From: Ruminococcus sp.
Lineage (GTDB): Bacteria > Bacillota > Clostridia > Oscillospirales > Acutalibacteraceae
DNA length: 16,237 bases
NCBI GenBank assembly: GCA_004556705.1
Contig: SFGA01000043.1
Coordinates: forward strand, 1 to 16,237
Direction: 5' to 3'
Shown here: in pieces, positions 1 through 5,243 of the stretch
Numbering within the stretch: position 1 is the stretch's first letter
Layout: the number at the start of each line of letters is the position of its first letter
Translations under genes and position numbers: made by a program
Notes under the pieces: generated by a model
What the model was told of the DNA's origin: nothing
Seen by the model: only the letters and a program-made list of their open reading frames with translations
Database searches by the model: none

Positions 1-53
1 CTGAATGGGATTTATTAAATCAATATGTTGAAAAATTAAGGGAGTTTAAATAA
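1..53 (+). CDS. C-terminal end of an unidentified upstream gene (partial)
   Basis: The frame starting at base 3 is open to a TAA at 51-53 and encodes EWDLLNQYVEKLREFK. A strong intrinsic terminator begins 12 bases after the stop, which supports this being a real gene end. The tail looks helical and charged. Sixteen residues are too few to assign a family. In a siphophage a portal or minor head gene is often upstream of the scaffold, but nothing here shows that. Confidence 0.5.
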   Translation, partial: EWDLLNQYVEKLREFK

Positions 54-64
54 GATTAATATTA

Positions 65-89
65 GGAGAGGGAAACCTCTTCTTTTTTT
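65..89 (+). terminator. Rho-independent terminator
   Basis: A 7-bp stem (GGAGAGG / CCTCTTC, one G-T pair) with a GAAA tetraloop is followed by TTTTTTT at 83-89. It lies directly after the stop of the partial upstream gene and insulates the origin region from upstream transcription. Confidence 0.85.
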
Positions 90-159
90 ATACTTTTTTA
101 TAATTTTCTACTACTTTTTTTGACACAATTAAAAAAATGCCGGAATAGTGATTTTGAAG

Positions 160-222
160 TATTTCCACAAAAGGGTGCAATATCTCCACAAAAGGGTGCA
201 ATATCTCCACAAAAGGGTGCAA
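160..222 (+). repeat. Three tandem 21-bp iterons, probable initiator-binding array
   Basis: Three directly abutting 21-bp units lie at 160-180, 181-201 and 202-222. All share the core CCACAAAAGGGTGCAA; the first differs from the others by one base (TATTT versus TATCT). Twenty-one base pairs is two helical turns, so bound proteins would lie on one face of the DNA, as for plasmid iterons. The array is followed by AT-rich 11-bp repeats and the rep operon. The iteron role is inferred from this arrangement. The core was not seen elsewhere in the window. Confidence 0.8.
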
Positions 223-265
223 CGTTATTCTGTTAGAGCAGTCACAGCCTTGCTTCCGAGAGTCG

Positions 266-309
266 ATAAACCTTTTATAAACCTTTTATAAAACTATTAT
301 AAACCATAT
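266..309 (+). repeat. Four 11-bp AT-rich tandem repeats, candidate DNA unwinding element
   Basis: Units lie at 266-276 and 277-287 (both ATAAACCTTTT), 288-298 (ATAAAACTATT) and 299-309 (ATAAACCATAT). The period of 11 bp is one helical turn. The set begins 44 bp after the iterons and precedes a long run of nearly pure A/T at 320-370. Phased AT-rich repeats next to iterons are typical of replication origins; the unwinding role is inference. Confidence 0.65.
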
Positions 310-365
310 GACAAAGTCACATTATAAAAAAAGTAGAATAATTTTATAATAATTTTAGTAGAATT

Positions 366-382
366 TTATATTGACAGTATAA
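366..382 (+). promoter_or_regulatory. 17-bp palindrome over the -35 box, candidate RHH operator
   Basis: TTATATTGACAGTATAA is an inverted repeat with 8-base arms, one mismatch and a single central base at 374. It covers the TTGACA box of the rep operon promoter. RHH proteins bind short palindromes and often repress their own operon. The first gene of this operon is an RHH protein, so autoregulation here is a reasonable inference. Confidence 0.5.
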
Positions 383-399
383 ACACATAGGTATATAAT
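371..399 (+). promoter_or_regulatory. Consensus sigma-A promoter of the replication operon
   Basis: A perfect TTGACA at 371-376 and a perfect TATAAT at 394-399 are separated by 17 bp. Transcription would start near 406, and the first gene starts at 431 with AAGGAGTGA at 418-426. Confidence 0.88.
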
Positions 400-430
400 T
401 AAACCATAGAAAAGAAAAGGAGTGATTTAA

Positions 431-586
431 ATGAAGTCAAGAAACTTTAATATTAGAATAGAAGAGGAATTAAGAGAGGCAGGGCATAAGCTAGCTAGAG
501 AGAAAGGTTTAACACTATCAGCTTATTTAAGAATGTTATTAATAGAAGAATTAAGAAAGGAGAAAGAACGTAAGCATGAGATATAA
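431..586 (+). CDS. Ribbon-helix-helix (CopG/Arc-type) DNA-binding protein, 51 aa
   Basis: This short protein has the RHH layout: a beta-strand at residues 4-10 (RNFNIRI), a first helix at about 11-25 and a second helix at about 28-43 beginning LTLSAYLRMLL, then a basic tail. RHH proteins of this size dimerise and bind short palindromes. In plasmids they commonly control copy number by repressing rep. The ATG at 431 has AAGGAGTGA 4 bases upstream and follows a consensus promoter. The gene overlaps repA by 11 bases, so the two are probably translationally coupled. Its likely target is the palindrome at 366-382. RHH identity is confident; control of repA is inferred from position. Confidence 0.82.
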   Translation: MKSRNFNIRIEEELREAGHKLAREKGLTLSAYLRMLLIEELRKEKERKHEI

Positions 587-1100
587 TATAAACAATAATA
601 TGGGGGAGTTTGTTTTCTTTCAGCTCCCTAAATCAATTCAATTTAATGAAGAGTATAAAGGATTATCAGTTGAAGCTAGATATTTATATATGCTAATGTA
701 CGATAGGAATAAGATTTCTATATCTAATAATTGGATAGATAGTAATGGTGATATTTATATATATTTCTCAATAGAAGCTATATGTGATAGTTTAGATGTA
801 AAAAACCAAAAGGCTATCAAGTTAAAGAAAGAATTAATTAAGTTTAATCTTATAGAAGAGGTTAGACAAGGATTAAATAAACCTAATATTATATACGTAA
901 ATGTACCTAAAAAATACGACGCAGGCACTGAAAATACTAGGAAGTACGAAAATCACACTTCCGGAATTCCGAATTTCACACTTCAAGATATTCATAAAAC
1001 ACACTCTAATAATAATAAGTATAATAATAATAAGATAATAAATAGTGTGTCATCTATAGATGGAGTTAGCATGGAAGATTTTTATAATGGAATGTATTAA
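576..1100 (+). CDS. repA: RepA_N-type replication initiator, 174 aa
   Basis: Residues about 12-110 match the N-terminal winged-helix domain of RepA_N initiators (replication initiator protein A of Firmicute plasmids and some phages): FFQLPKSIQF near the start, then GLSVEARYLYMLMYDR, a beta-wing rich in aromatic residues, and an ending like NKPNIIYVNVPK. A linker (about 111-158) rich in H, T, S and N follows, then a short end. Plasmid members are usually about twice as long, so this is a compact version lacking most of the C-terminal host-specific region. It starts inside the RHH gene with GGAG upstream. The linker is encoded by origin-like repeats (940-1044), as in plasmid RepA_N genes whose origin is intragenic. 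Its role is to bind and open the origin; which of the two repeat regions it uses is unknown. Confidence 0.82.
   Translation: MRYNINNNMGEFVFFQLPKSIQFNEEYKGLSVEARYLYMLMYDRNKISISNNWIDSNGDIYIYFSIEAICDSLDVKNQKAIKLKKELIKFNLIEEVRQGLNKPNIIYVNVPKKYDAGTENTRKYENHTSGIPNFTLQDIHKTHSNNNKYNNNKIINSVSSIDGVSMEDFYNGMY
940..1044 (+). repeat. Intragenic repeats and AT-rich tract inside repA, candidate origin
   Basis: TCACACTTC occurs at 953-961 and 976-984, 23 bp apart. The perfect palindrome CGGAATTCCG lies between them at 962-971. An inverted repeat GGAAGT/ACTTCC spans 940-945 and 957-962. Downstream, 1007-1044 is an AAT-rich tract with only two G residues. RepA_N plasmids are known to carry their origin inside the rep gene at the linker between domains, and this cluster sits at that place. 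Confidence 0.55.
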
Positions 1101-1114
1101 TAGGAGGGTTAATA

Positions 1115-1480
1115 ATGGAAAGATTATTATTGATAAATACAGATATATTAATGGCAAATAAACCATATGGAGCAGTACAATCAAAATTATTTTATGAGTT
1201 AGTATATGATATAACTAATATCAGAATGGATGATATGAACGCTAAGGAAGTTACACTTAGTAAGTATGAAATGAAGAATAGAACTAATTCAAAGAAGTAT
1301 TCAGAAAAGGAATTGAGAGAAAGAGTTTTTGGAAACAAGAAACTTAGACAACCTATAAAGCTATTAGATGATGAATACAATGTTAAAGAAGAAGTAATTG
1401 TATTTGAAGATGTAATTGAAATAGAAGACAAAGTTAAGTTTATATTTACAGATAGATTTATACAACTATTATATTTCTAA
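1115..1480 (+). CDS. Short Rep_3-like winged-helix protein (WH1 only), 121 aa
   Basis: The pattern is reminiscent of the first winged-helix domain of Rep_3/RepB plasmid initiators: a helix GAVQSKLFYELVYDI near residues 19-33, a helix-forming segment KELRERVFGNKKLRQPIKLLDD at about 65-86, and a closing strand-helix VKFIFTDRFIQLLYF at the end. Full Rep_3 proteins carry a second winged helix and are roughly twice as long. Here a TAA follows immediately and a strong terminator comes 4 bases later, so no continuation exists in another frame. It is the last gene of the replication operon, with GGAGGG upstream of ATG 1115. It may be a second initiator factor, a dimerisation-only regulator or a decayed initiator. 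The family call rests on pattern resemblance and is only moderate. Confidence 0.5.
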   Translation: MERLLLINTDILMANKPYGAVQSKLFYELVYDITNIRMDDMNAKEVTLSKYEMKNRTNSKKYSEKELRERVFGNKKLRQPIKLLDDEYNVKEEVIVFEDVIEIEDKVKFIFTDRFIQLLYF

Positions 1481-1484
1481 CAAC

Positions 1485-1514
1485 AAGGCTTACACTTAAT
1501 TGTGTAGGCTTTTT
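1485..1514 (+). terminator. Rho-independent terminator of the replication operon
   Basis: An 11-bp stem (AAGGCTTACAC / GTGTAGGCTTT, two G-T pairs) with loop TTAATT ends in TTTTT at 1510-1514. It starts 4 bases after the stop of the Rep_3-like gene. Confidence 0.9.
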
Positions 1515-1568
1515 AATTTAAAGAAAACAACAACATTACTAAAGACTAAATAGATATATCTTTTAAAC

Positions 1569-1598
1569 TTGATATAAGCCGCATACGCGTGATATAAT
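1569..1598 (+). promoter_or_regulatory. Promoter of the first accessory operon
   Basis: TTGATA at 1569-1574 and TATAAT at 1593-1598 have an 18-bp spacer. The spacer is unusually G/C-rich (AGCCGCATACGCGTGA). The octamer TGATATAA occurs twice, at 1570-1577 and 1590-1597, overlapping both promoter boxes, which could mark a regulator site. Confidence 0.7.
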
Positions 1599-1622
1599 TA
1601 ATCAAAGGATAAAATATATAAA

Positions 1623-1640
1623 GGTACCGCCGCGCCGCGC
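1623..1640 (+). other. GC islet in the leader; candidate cos or protein-binding site
   Basis: GGTACCGCCGCGCCGCGC contains 14 consecutive G/C bases (1627-1640) with CCGCG directly repeated at 1630-1639. It sits between promoter and ribosome binding site in otherwise strongly AT-rich DNA. Phage cohesive ends in AT-rich Firmicute phages are often such GC-rich islets, but no terminase gene is visible nearby, so the role is open. Confidence 0.35.
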
Positions 1641-1665
1641 AGAATTGATTATAGGAGGAAATAAG

Positions 1666-1881
1666 ATGAATAGGTTTCAAAAGAAAGTAAACAAATTAAC
1701 AAAACAAAGAATGTTTATGTCTCCAGAATTAAATCTTAGAATTAAATTTAGAAAAATTAGAAAACATATTAGAGAATGTTATAAGAATGAATTAAAAGAG
1801 AAAGATTTAAAAGAAATAAATAATTTAATAAATTGGAAGACTAAATTCAAGGAGGAATTAAGAAATGGAAGTAAGAATTAA
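1666..1881 (+). CDS. Small basic hypothetical protein, 71 aa
   Basis: I do not recognise a family. The protein is hydrophilic and rich in Lys, Arg, Glu and Asn, likely all-helical, with no membrane segment or signal peptide. The ATG at 1666 is chosen because AGGAGG at 1653-1658 lies 7 bases upstream; the longer in-frame start at 1645 would overlap that site. It is the first gene after the promoter at 1569 and overlaps the following zinc-peptidase gene by 17 bases, so the two are probably made together. The position before an ImmA/IrrE-like peptidase could indicate a partner or substrate, but its sequence does not look like the HTH repressor that usually fills that place. Confidence 0.65.
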   Translation: MNRFQKKVNKLTKQRMFMSPELNLRIKFRKIRKHIRECYKNELKEKDLKEINNLINWKTKFKEELRNGSKN

Positions 1882-2200
1882 AGATGAAATATATTCAGTG
1901 ATATTTGTGAATCATAATGACCACAATTTGTTTTTGAATGGAGATAGATGCTTAGGAGTTAGTGATTATAAAATTAAAACTATATTTATAGATGAGAGTT
2001 TGGATCCTTATGATATAGAAACAACTTTAGCTCATGAATTGTTTCATTGCCTCTTCTATGAATCAGGTATAGAATTGGGATATGATTTTCATAGTGAGAG
2101 CAGCGTTAACTTCTTAGGATTGAACTATTTAGATATAATTAAAATGTTTAAAGATGCTGGGTTTATAGAGGTTTACGAAAATTTATATAAAGAATTTTAA
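1865..2200 (+). CDS. ImmA/IrrE-like mini zinc metallopeptidase (copy 1), 111 aa
   Basis: The zinc-protease motif HELFH spans residues 57-61 (His57 and His61 as ligands, Glu58 catalytic). Glu78 in HSESSVNFLG is the expected third ligand; this E..(A/V)N.(F/L)(A/G) pattern is the ImmA/IrrE (DUF955) signature. The protein is nearly all catalytic core and has no HTH. In ICEBs1, ImmA cleaves the ImmR repressor to trigger induction; the substrate here is unknown. The ATG at 1865 has GGAGG at 1851-1855 and lies inside the previous gene. A paralogue is encoded at 2800-3087 and shares YESGIE.GY.FH.E..VN. Protease fold is confident; the biological role is not determined. Confidence 0.8.
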   Translation: MEVRIKDEIYSVIFVNHNDHNLFLNGDRCLGVSDYKIKTIFIDESLDPYDIETTLAHELFHCLFYESGIELGYDFHSESSVNFLGLNYLDIIKMFKDAGFIEVYENLYKEF

Positions 2201-2209
2201 AAAAAAGTG

Positions 2210-2238
2210 TTGACACAAAATAATTAAGTGTATATAAT
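2210..2238 (+). promoter_or_regulatory. Consensus promoter of the second accessory operon
   Basis: A perfect TTGACA at 2210-2215 and a perfect TATAAT at 2233-2238 are 17 bp apart. The -35 box lies within GTGTTGACAC (2207-2216), an inverted GTGT/ACAC pair. A second GTGT (2228-2231) and ACAC (2243-2246) flank the -10, which suggests operator half-sites. No terminator separates it from the preceding peptidase gene. Confidence 0.82.
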
Positions 2239-2282
2239 AAAGACACAAGGTTGAAGAAAATAAATAAAAGGTGGTTGTTAAT

Positions 2283-2630
2283 ATGTTAAAATTTATAACA
2301 AAAGTTTGGGTTGCAGGAGAAATAAATGATTATAGAAGAGATAGAAAGAAAAGAAAAATAGAACAAAAGAAAACTAAAAGAGAAAAAAGAATTAGAAATG
2401 TAGCAGAAATAGGAATGGTAGATGAAATAGTTAGAAACGATAAATCTAAGAAAAAAGAATGGGAAAGCATTCAAAATAAATTAGCTATATCTGCTTTAGT
2501 ATTTTTCATTAGTTTGATTGGAAGTTTTATGTTCATTCCGTTATTCTTTGCGGCTCTTGTTGATATATTTTATATGATAATATTAGCTTTTAAATATGAA
2601 AAGATAAAGAAGAGGAATTTAAGAAGGTAA
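2283..2630 (+). CDS. Basic membrane protein with two C-terminal TM segments, 115 aa
   Basis: Family not recognised. Residues 16-40 and 52-60 are extremely rich in Lys, Arg and Glu and should form a charged cytosolic helix. Two hydrophobic segments follow at about 67-85 and 87-104 with only a short turn between them, then a basic tail, giving a hairpin with both ends inside. The ATG at 2283 is preferred because AAAGGTGGT precedes it; the in-frame GTG at 2271 is part of that site. It is the first gene of the operon from the 2210 promoter, followed by a 50-residue membrane protein and the second zinc peptidase. A role in superinfection exclusion or as an anchor or partner of the peptidase is possible but only inferred. 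Confidence 0.65.
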   Translation: MLKFITKVWVAGEINDYRRDRKKRKIEQKKTKREKRIRNVAEIGMVDEIVRNDKSKKKEWESIQNKLAISALVFFISLIGSFMFIPLFFAALVDIFYMIILAFKYEKIKKRNLRR

Positions 2631-2647
2631 ATAAAGGAGGTTAAATA

Positions 2648-2800
2648 ATGAACTTTGAAGTGATAATATTTTTAATATCTCAAATGTATTTGTGGTTATA
2701 TTGCACTTGGAAAAAGGTAGATATGATAAAATCTATAATAAGCAGCTTGTATCTATGTATATTATTTGGATTATATTTAATGTTTTGGGGGTTATGGTAA
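2648..2800 (+). CDS. Tiny membrane protein, 50 aa
   Basis: An ATG with AAAGGAGG 8 bases upstream opens a 50-codon frame. Hydrophobic segments at about 4-20 and 30-50 are separated by a short basic loop (WKKVDMIK), so it probably forms two membrane passes. Its TAA overlaps the ATG of the next gene (TAATG), strong evidence of translational coupling with the second zinc peptidase. No family recognised. It could be a membrane partner of the peptidase. Confidence 0.6.
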   Translation: MNFEVIIFLISQMYLWLYCTWKKVDMIKSIISSLYLCILFGLYLMFWGLW

Positions 2801-3087
2801 TGAAGATGATAAATGTGTTAGGTGAGGAATATAAGATAATATACGAAGAAGAAACATATTCTAACGGGAATAAAGTTTGCGGCTATTGCGATTACGAAAC
2901 AAAAGAGATACACATAGACAGAAATAATAATATGAGGAATGAAACTTTAAAACACGAAATAATACATGCTATGCTTTATGAAAGTGGTATAGAGTTCGGA
3001 TATTATTTTCACAATGAAGAATGCGTAAATTATTTTGCATTACAATTAGATAAGATTAATAAATGTGTAGAACAAGGAAAAGAATAA
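2800..3087 (+). CDS. ImmA/IrrE-like mini zinc metallopeptidase (copy 2), 95 aa
   Basis: HEIIH at residues 52-56 is the zinc motif. Glu73 in HNEECVNYFALQL is the third ligand, again 17 residues after the second His, and E..VN.FA..L is the ImmA/IrrE hallmark. It is a paralogue of the protein at 1865-2200 with the same YESGIE(F/L)GY block and equal ligand spacing, but diverged elsewhere. The start at 2800 overlaps the stop of the membrane protein gene. An upstream in-frame extension to 2692 would read through that gene in another frame and is rejected. The gene is followed by a strong terminator, closing the operon. Catalytic residues are all present, so it should be active; the substrate is unknown. 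Confidence 0.78.
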   Translation: MKMINVLGEEYKIIYEEETYSNGNKVCGYCDYETKEIHIDRNNNMRNETLKHEIIHAMLYESGIEFGYYFHNEECVNYFALQLDKINKCVEQGKE

Positions 3088-3094
3088 TGATTAA

Positions 3095-3128
3095 AGTGAG
3101 CAGAATGGTGTCTGCTTGCTTTTTTTTA
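3095..3128 (+). terminator. Rho-independent terminator after the accessory operons
   Basis: A 10-bp stem (AGTGAGCAGA / TCTGCTTGCT, two G-T pairs) with loop ATGGTG is followed by an eight-T tract. It lies 8 bases after the second peptidase gene. Confidence 0.9.
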
Positions 3129-3144
3129 TTTTAAATGATATAAT
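3116..3144 (+). promoter_or_regulatory. Extended -10 promoter for the virion genes
   Basis: TGATATAAT at 3136-3144 is an extended -10 box. A weak -35, TTGCTT at 3116-3121, lies 17 bp upstream within the right arm of the preceding terminator. The leader then runs about 45 bases to the scaffold gene. Confidence 0.6.
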
Positions 3145-3155
3145 ATGCTTAGTTG

Positions 3156-3170
3156 ATAGTTACCAACTAT
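3156..3170 (+). promoter_or_regulatory. Short dyad just downstream of the virion promoter start site
   Basis: ATAGTT-ACC-AACTAT is a perfect 6-bp inverted repeat at about +5 to +20 of the promoter at 3116-3144. It could be an operator or a small 5' hairpin; the bases alone do not decide. Confidence 0.35.
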
Positions 3171-3194
3171 AAAAAGCTAATAGGAGGTTTTAAA

Positions 3195-3734
3195 ATGGAT
3201 ATAAAGCAAATACTACAAAATAACGGTATAGATGAAGGGTTAGCCACTCAAGTCGCACAGGCTATAAACAGCGAACTACCTAAACATTTTGTAAAGAAAG
3301 AGCAATACAATAAAAAAGTGAATATTATTGATTCTCTTCAAGAACAATTAAATGATTATGAAGCTAAGAAAGAGGAGCCTAATAAATTTGAGGAATTATA
3401 TAATTCAGCTAAACAAGAAATAGAACAATATAAAACAAAAGAATTAAACTCAAATAAATTAGCTAAAATAAAAGAAGAATTAAAGAAAGCTAATTATACA
3501 GATGAGAAAATACTAAATTCTATTTCTAAGACTTTTGATTTGAACTCTATTGAGTTAACTGATGAGGGAATAAAAGGATTAGATATTTCTGAGGTTGATA
3601 ATATATTTGGTTCTTTCAAAACTACTATAACAGAAGGTTCTCATAAATCAGCTAATCCGCCTCAAAATACTCATACAGATGCAAAAGTTGAAATAAATTC
3701 TTTAGCAGATGCCATAAAAGCAATGCAAAAATAA
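3195..3734 (+). CDS. Phage scaffolding protein, GP20 family, 179 aa
   Basis: This is the internal scaffold that guides capsid assembly and is lost on maturation. It fits the Phage_GP20 family: an N-terminal helical region (residues 1-30), a long charged coiled coil at about 35-105, and a C-terminal region ending SLADAIKAMQK, a helix of the type that contacts the capsid protein. Length is typical. The ATG at 3195 has AGGAGG upstream; the in-frame ATA at 3153 lacks a ribosome binding site and lies in the leader. It is directly upstream of the major capsid gene, the usual order. No separate prohead protease is visible in this window. Confidence 0.85.
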   Translation: MDIKQILQNNGIDEGLATQVAQAINSELPKHFVKKEQYNKKVNIIDSLQEQLNDYEAKKEEPNKFEELYNSAKQEIEQYKTKELNSNKLAKIKEELKKANYTDEKILNSISKTFDLNSIELTDEGIKGLDISEVDNIFGSFKTTITEGSHKSANPPQNTHTDAKVEINSLADAIKAMQK

Positions 3735-3759
3735 TATTTAAAATTAAAGGAGAGATTAT

Positions 3760-4686
3760 ATGTCAAATACATTATTAACTTTAGCAGAAGCTAAAGCAGC
3801 ACAACAAACAGCTATAGAGCAAGGAGTTATTTCAGAATTTCAAAAAGGAAGCAGAATATTAGATGTTATGCCTTTTGATCCTGCCGTAGCTTGTGGTGGA
3901 AGTGGTTCAACTCTAACTTATGGCTATTCAGTTTTGAAAACTCCATCATCAGCAGCGTTTAGAAATATAAACGAAGAATACACTCCTAATATGGCTGTTA
4001 GAGAGGCTAAAACAGCTCAATGTAAGATATTTGGAGGAGCTTGGAAGATTGATAGAGTTATTGATGACACAAGCGGAGCATTAAGAGAAATGAATTTCCA
4101 AATGCAAGAGAAAATTGAAGGAGCTATAAACTTATTCAATTATAACTTCATAAATGGAGATAGTTCTGATTTATCTTCAGAAGCAGCTATAGAACAAAAC
4201 AAGGATTATTTTATAGATGTATTAGACGATTTCTTATCAACTTTAAAGGTTAAGCCTGATATGTTAATAGGAAACAGTAAATTAATAGGAAAAATAAAAT
4301 CTGTTGCTAGAAGATTAGGTTATTTCAGTCAATCAGAAGATTCTTTCGGAAGAACTATAGATAGATACGACGGAATAGAGTTAGTTGACTTAGGAGTTTA
4401 TGATAGAGGAGGTCAAGCAAAAGATGTTGTAGAAATAAAAGAAGATGGAACAACTTCTCTTTATGCTATATCTTTCGGTGAAAATGGAGTTCACGGCATT
4501 TCTCCTCAAGGTAACAAACTTATAAGAACTTACGGAAAAGATGTTACAGACACAGGAGTTATGAGAGAAGGAGAAATTGAAGCAATAATGGGTATTGTTA
4601 TCAAAGACACTAAAAAAGCTGGAGTTTTAACTAATATAAAAATCAAAAATCCTGCAATGAGGGGAAGAGTTAAGGTTTCTAAATAA
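3760..4686 (+). CDS. Major capsid protein (HK97-fold type), 308 aa
   Basis: The length, the position right after a GP20 scaffold and the composition (helical N-terminus LTLAEAKAAQQ; a long E-loop-like segment around residues 40-85 with GSTLTYGYSVLKTPSSAAFRN; the INLFNYNFINGD region typical of capsid proteins that bind a family-specific P-domain helix) identify the major coat protein of a Clostridium-type siphophage. It has no long N-terminal delta domain, which agrees with a separate scaffold. ATG 3760 has AAAGGAGAG upstream. A strong terminator follows 4 bases after the stop, which would let capsid transcripts exceed those of the neck genes. The assignment rests on synteny and overall pattern. 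Confidence 0.85.
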   Translation: MSNTLLTLAEAKAAQQTAIEQGVISEFQKGSRILDVMPFDPAVACGGSGSTLTYGYSVLKTPSSAAFRNINEEYTPNMAVREAKTAQCKIFGGAWKIDRVIDDTSGALREMNFQMQEKIEGAINLFNYNFINGDSSDLSSEAAIEQNKDYFIDVLDDFLSTLKVKPDMLIGNSKLIGKIKSVARRLGYFSQSEDSFGRTIDRYDGIELVDLGVYDRGGQAKDVVEIKEDGTTSLYAISFGENGVHGISPQGNKLIRTYGKDVTDTGVMREGEIEAIMGIVIKDTKKAGVLTNIKIKNPAMRGRVKVSK

Positions 4687-4690
4687 TTTC

Positions 4691-4717
4691 AAGAGAGGTT
4701 TAACACCTCTCTTTTTT
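4691..4717 (+). terminator. Rho-independent terminator after the capsid gene
   Basis: A 9-bp stem AAGAGAGGT / ACCTCTCTT with loop TTAAC is followed by TTTTTT at 4712-4717. Confidence 0.92.
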
Positions 4718-4718
4718 G

Positions 4719-4727
4719 TGTTATAAT
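4719..4727 (+). promoter_or_regulatory. Extended -10 element directly after the terminator
   Basis: TGTTATAAT begins 2 bases after the T-tract, so any -35 contact (TTTAAC at 4699-4704) falls in the terminator loop. The following bases up to GGAGGTG are almost identical to those at 9911-9933 before the Dit gene. It could restart transcription for the neck genes. Confidence 0.5.
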
Positions 4728-4745
4728 TTAATTGGAGGTGATTAA

Positions 4746-5243
4746 ATGGAAGAAATATTAAATTATTTAAACAATTATTTTTATAGTTATGCTTTAATGA
4801 CAAATGTTACTTTCGAAGAAGATGGAAAGAGTTTCACTATCTCTAAACTTAAAAAGAATTTTTATAAAGGACAATATATAAAGATAGAAGAAACTACAAT
4901 CAACGATGGTATATTTAAAATAATTTCAATAAGAGATAATGGAGATAGTATTACAATTACTACTGATTCGGTTGACTTTGTTGAAGGTGAGTTTAGATGC
5001 TTGATATTGGCTTTGGCAGTTCCTAGACCTGTAATTAAATTAAAAGAAGCGATAGAAGAATTCAAAGTTAACAACAAACCTAGTGTATATACTTCTGAAA
5101 GTTTCGGTAATTATTCGAGAAGCTGGGCTACCAATTCAAAAGGAAACGTAGTTACATGGAAAGATGTCTTTAAAGAAGATTTGAATCAATATAGATGCAT
5201 GTTTGATGATAGAGAGGGATTGGAGGTTATAAAATGGCTATAG
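4746..5243 (+). CDS. Head-tail connector / adaptor protein (probable), 165 aa
   Basis: This is the first gene after the capsid, where siphophages encode the adaptor that docks on the portal ring. The protein has a short N-terminal helix, a beta-rich middle (TFEEDGKSFTISKL, FKIISIRDNGDSITITTD) and a helix near 95-110, then a charged C-terminus. Adaptors of the HK97 gp6 type are mainly helical, so this protein is atypical and the family is not certain. ATG 4746 follows GGAGGTG. It overlaps the next gene by 10 bases, so the neck genes are coupled. The assignment is by position. Confidence 0.55.
   Translation: MEEILNYLNNYFYSYALMTNVTFEEDGKSFTISKLKKNFYKGQYIKIEETTINDGIFKIISIRDNGDSITITTDSVDFVEGEFRCLILALAVPRPVIKLKEAIEEFKVNNKPSVYTSESFGNYSRSWATNSKGNVVTWKDVFKEDLNQYRCMFDDREGLEVIKWL

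Noticed and set aside
120..149. Possible promoter TTGACA with AATAGT 18 bp downstream, before the iterons
   Set aside because: The -10 matches only 4 of 6 bases, no gene follows directly, and the TTGACA continues a poly-T tract; not enough to call.
160..222. Tandem repeats read as a CRISPR array
   Set aside because: Units abut with no spacers and are only 21 bp; an iteron array fits.
1623..1640. Vector or linker contamination because of KpnI- and MluI-like sites
   Set aside because: The surroundings are continuous phage sequence with promoter and ribosome binding site in register; only short palindromes match and no vector sequence is seen.
2692..2799. N-terminal extension of the second peptidase
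   Set aside because: It runs in another frame through the well-started 50-aa membrane protein; the TAATG overlap and motif position favour the start at 2800.
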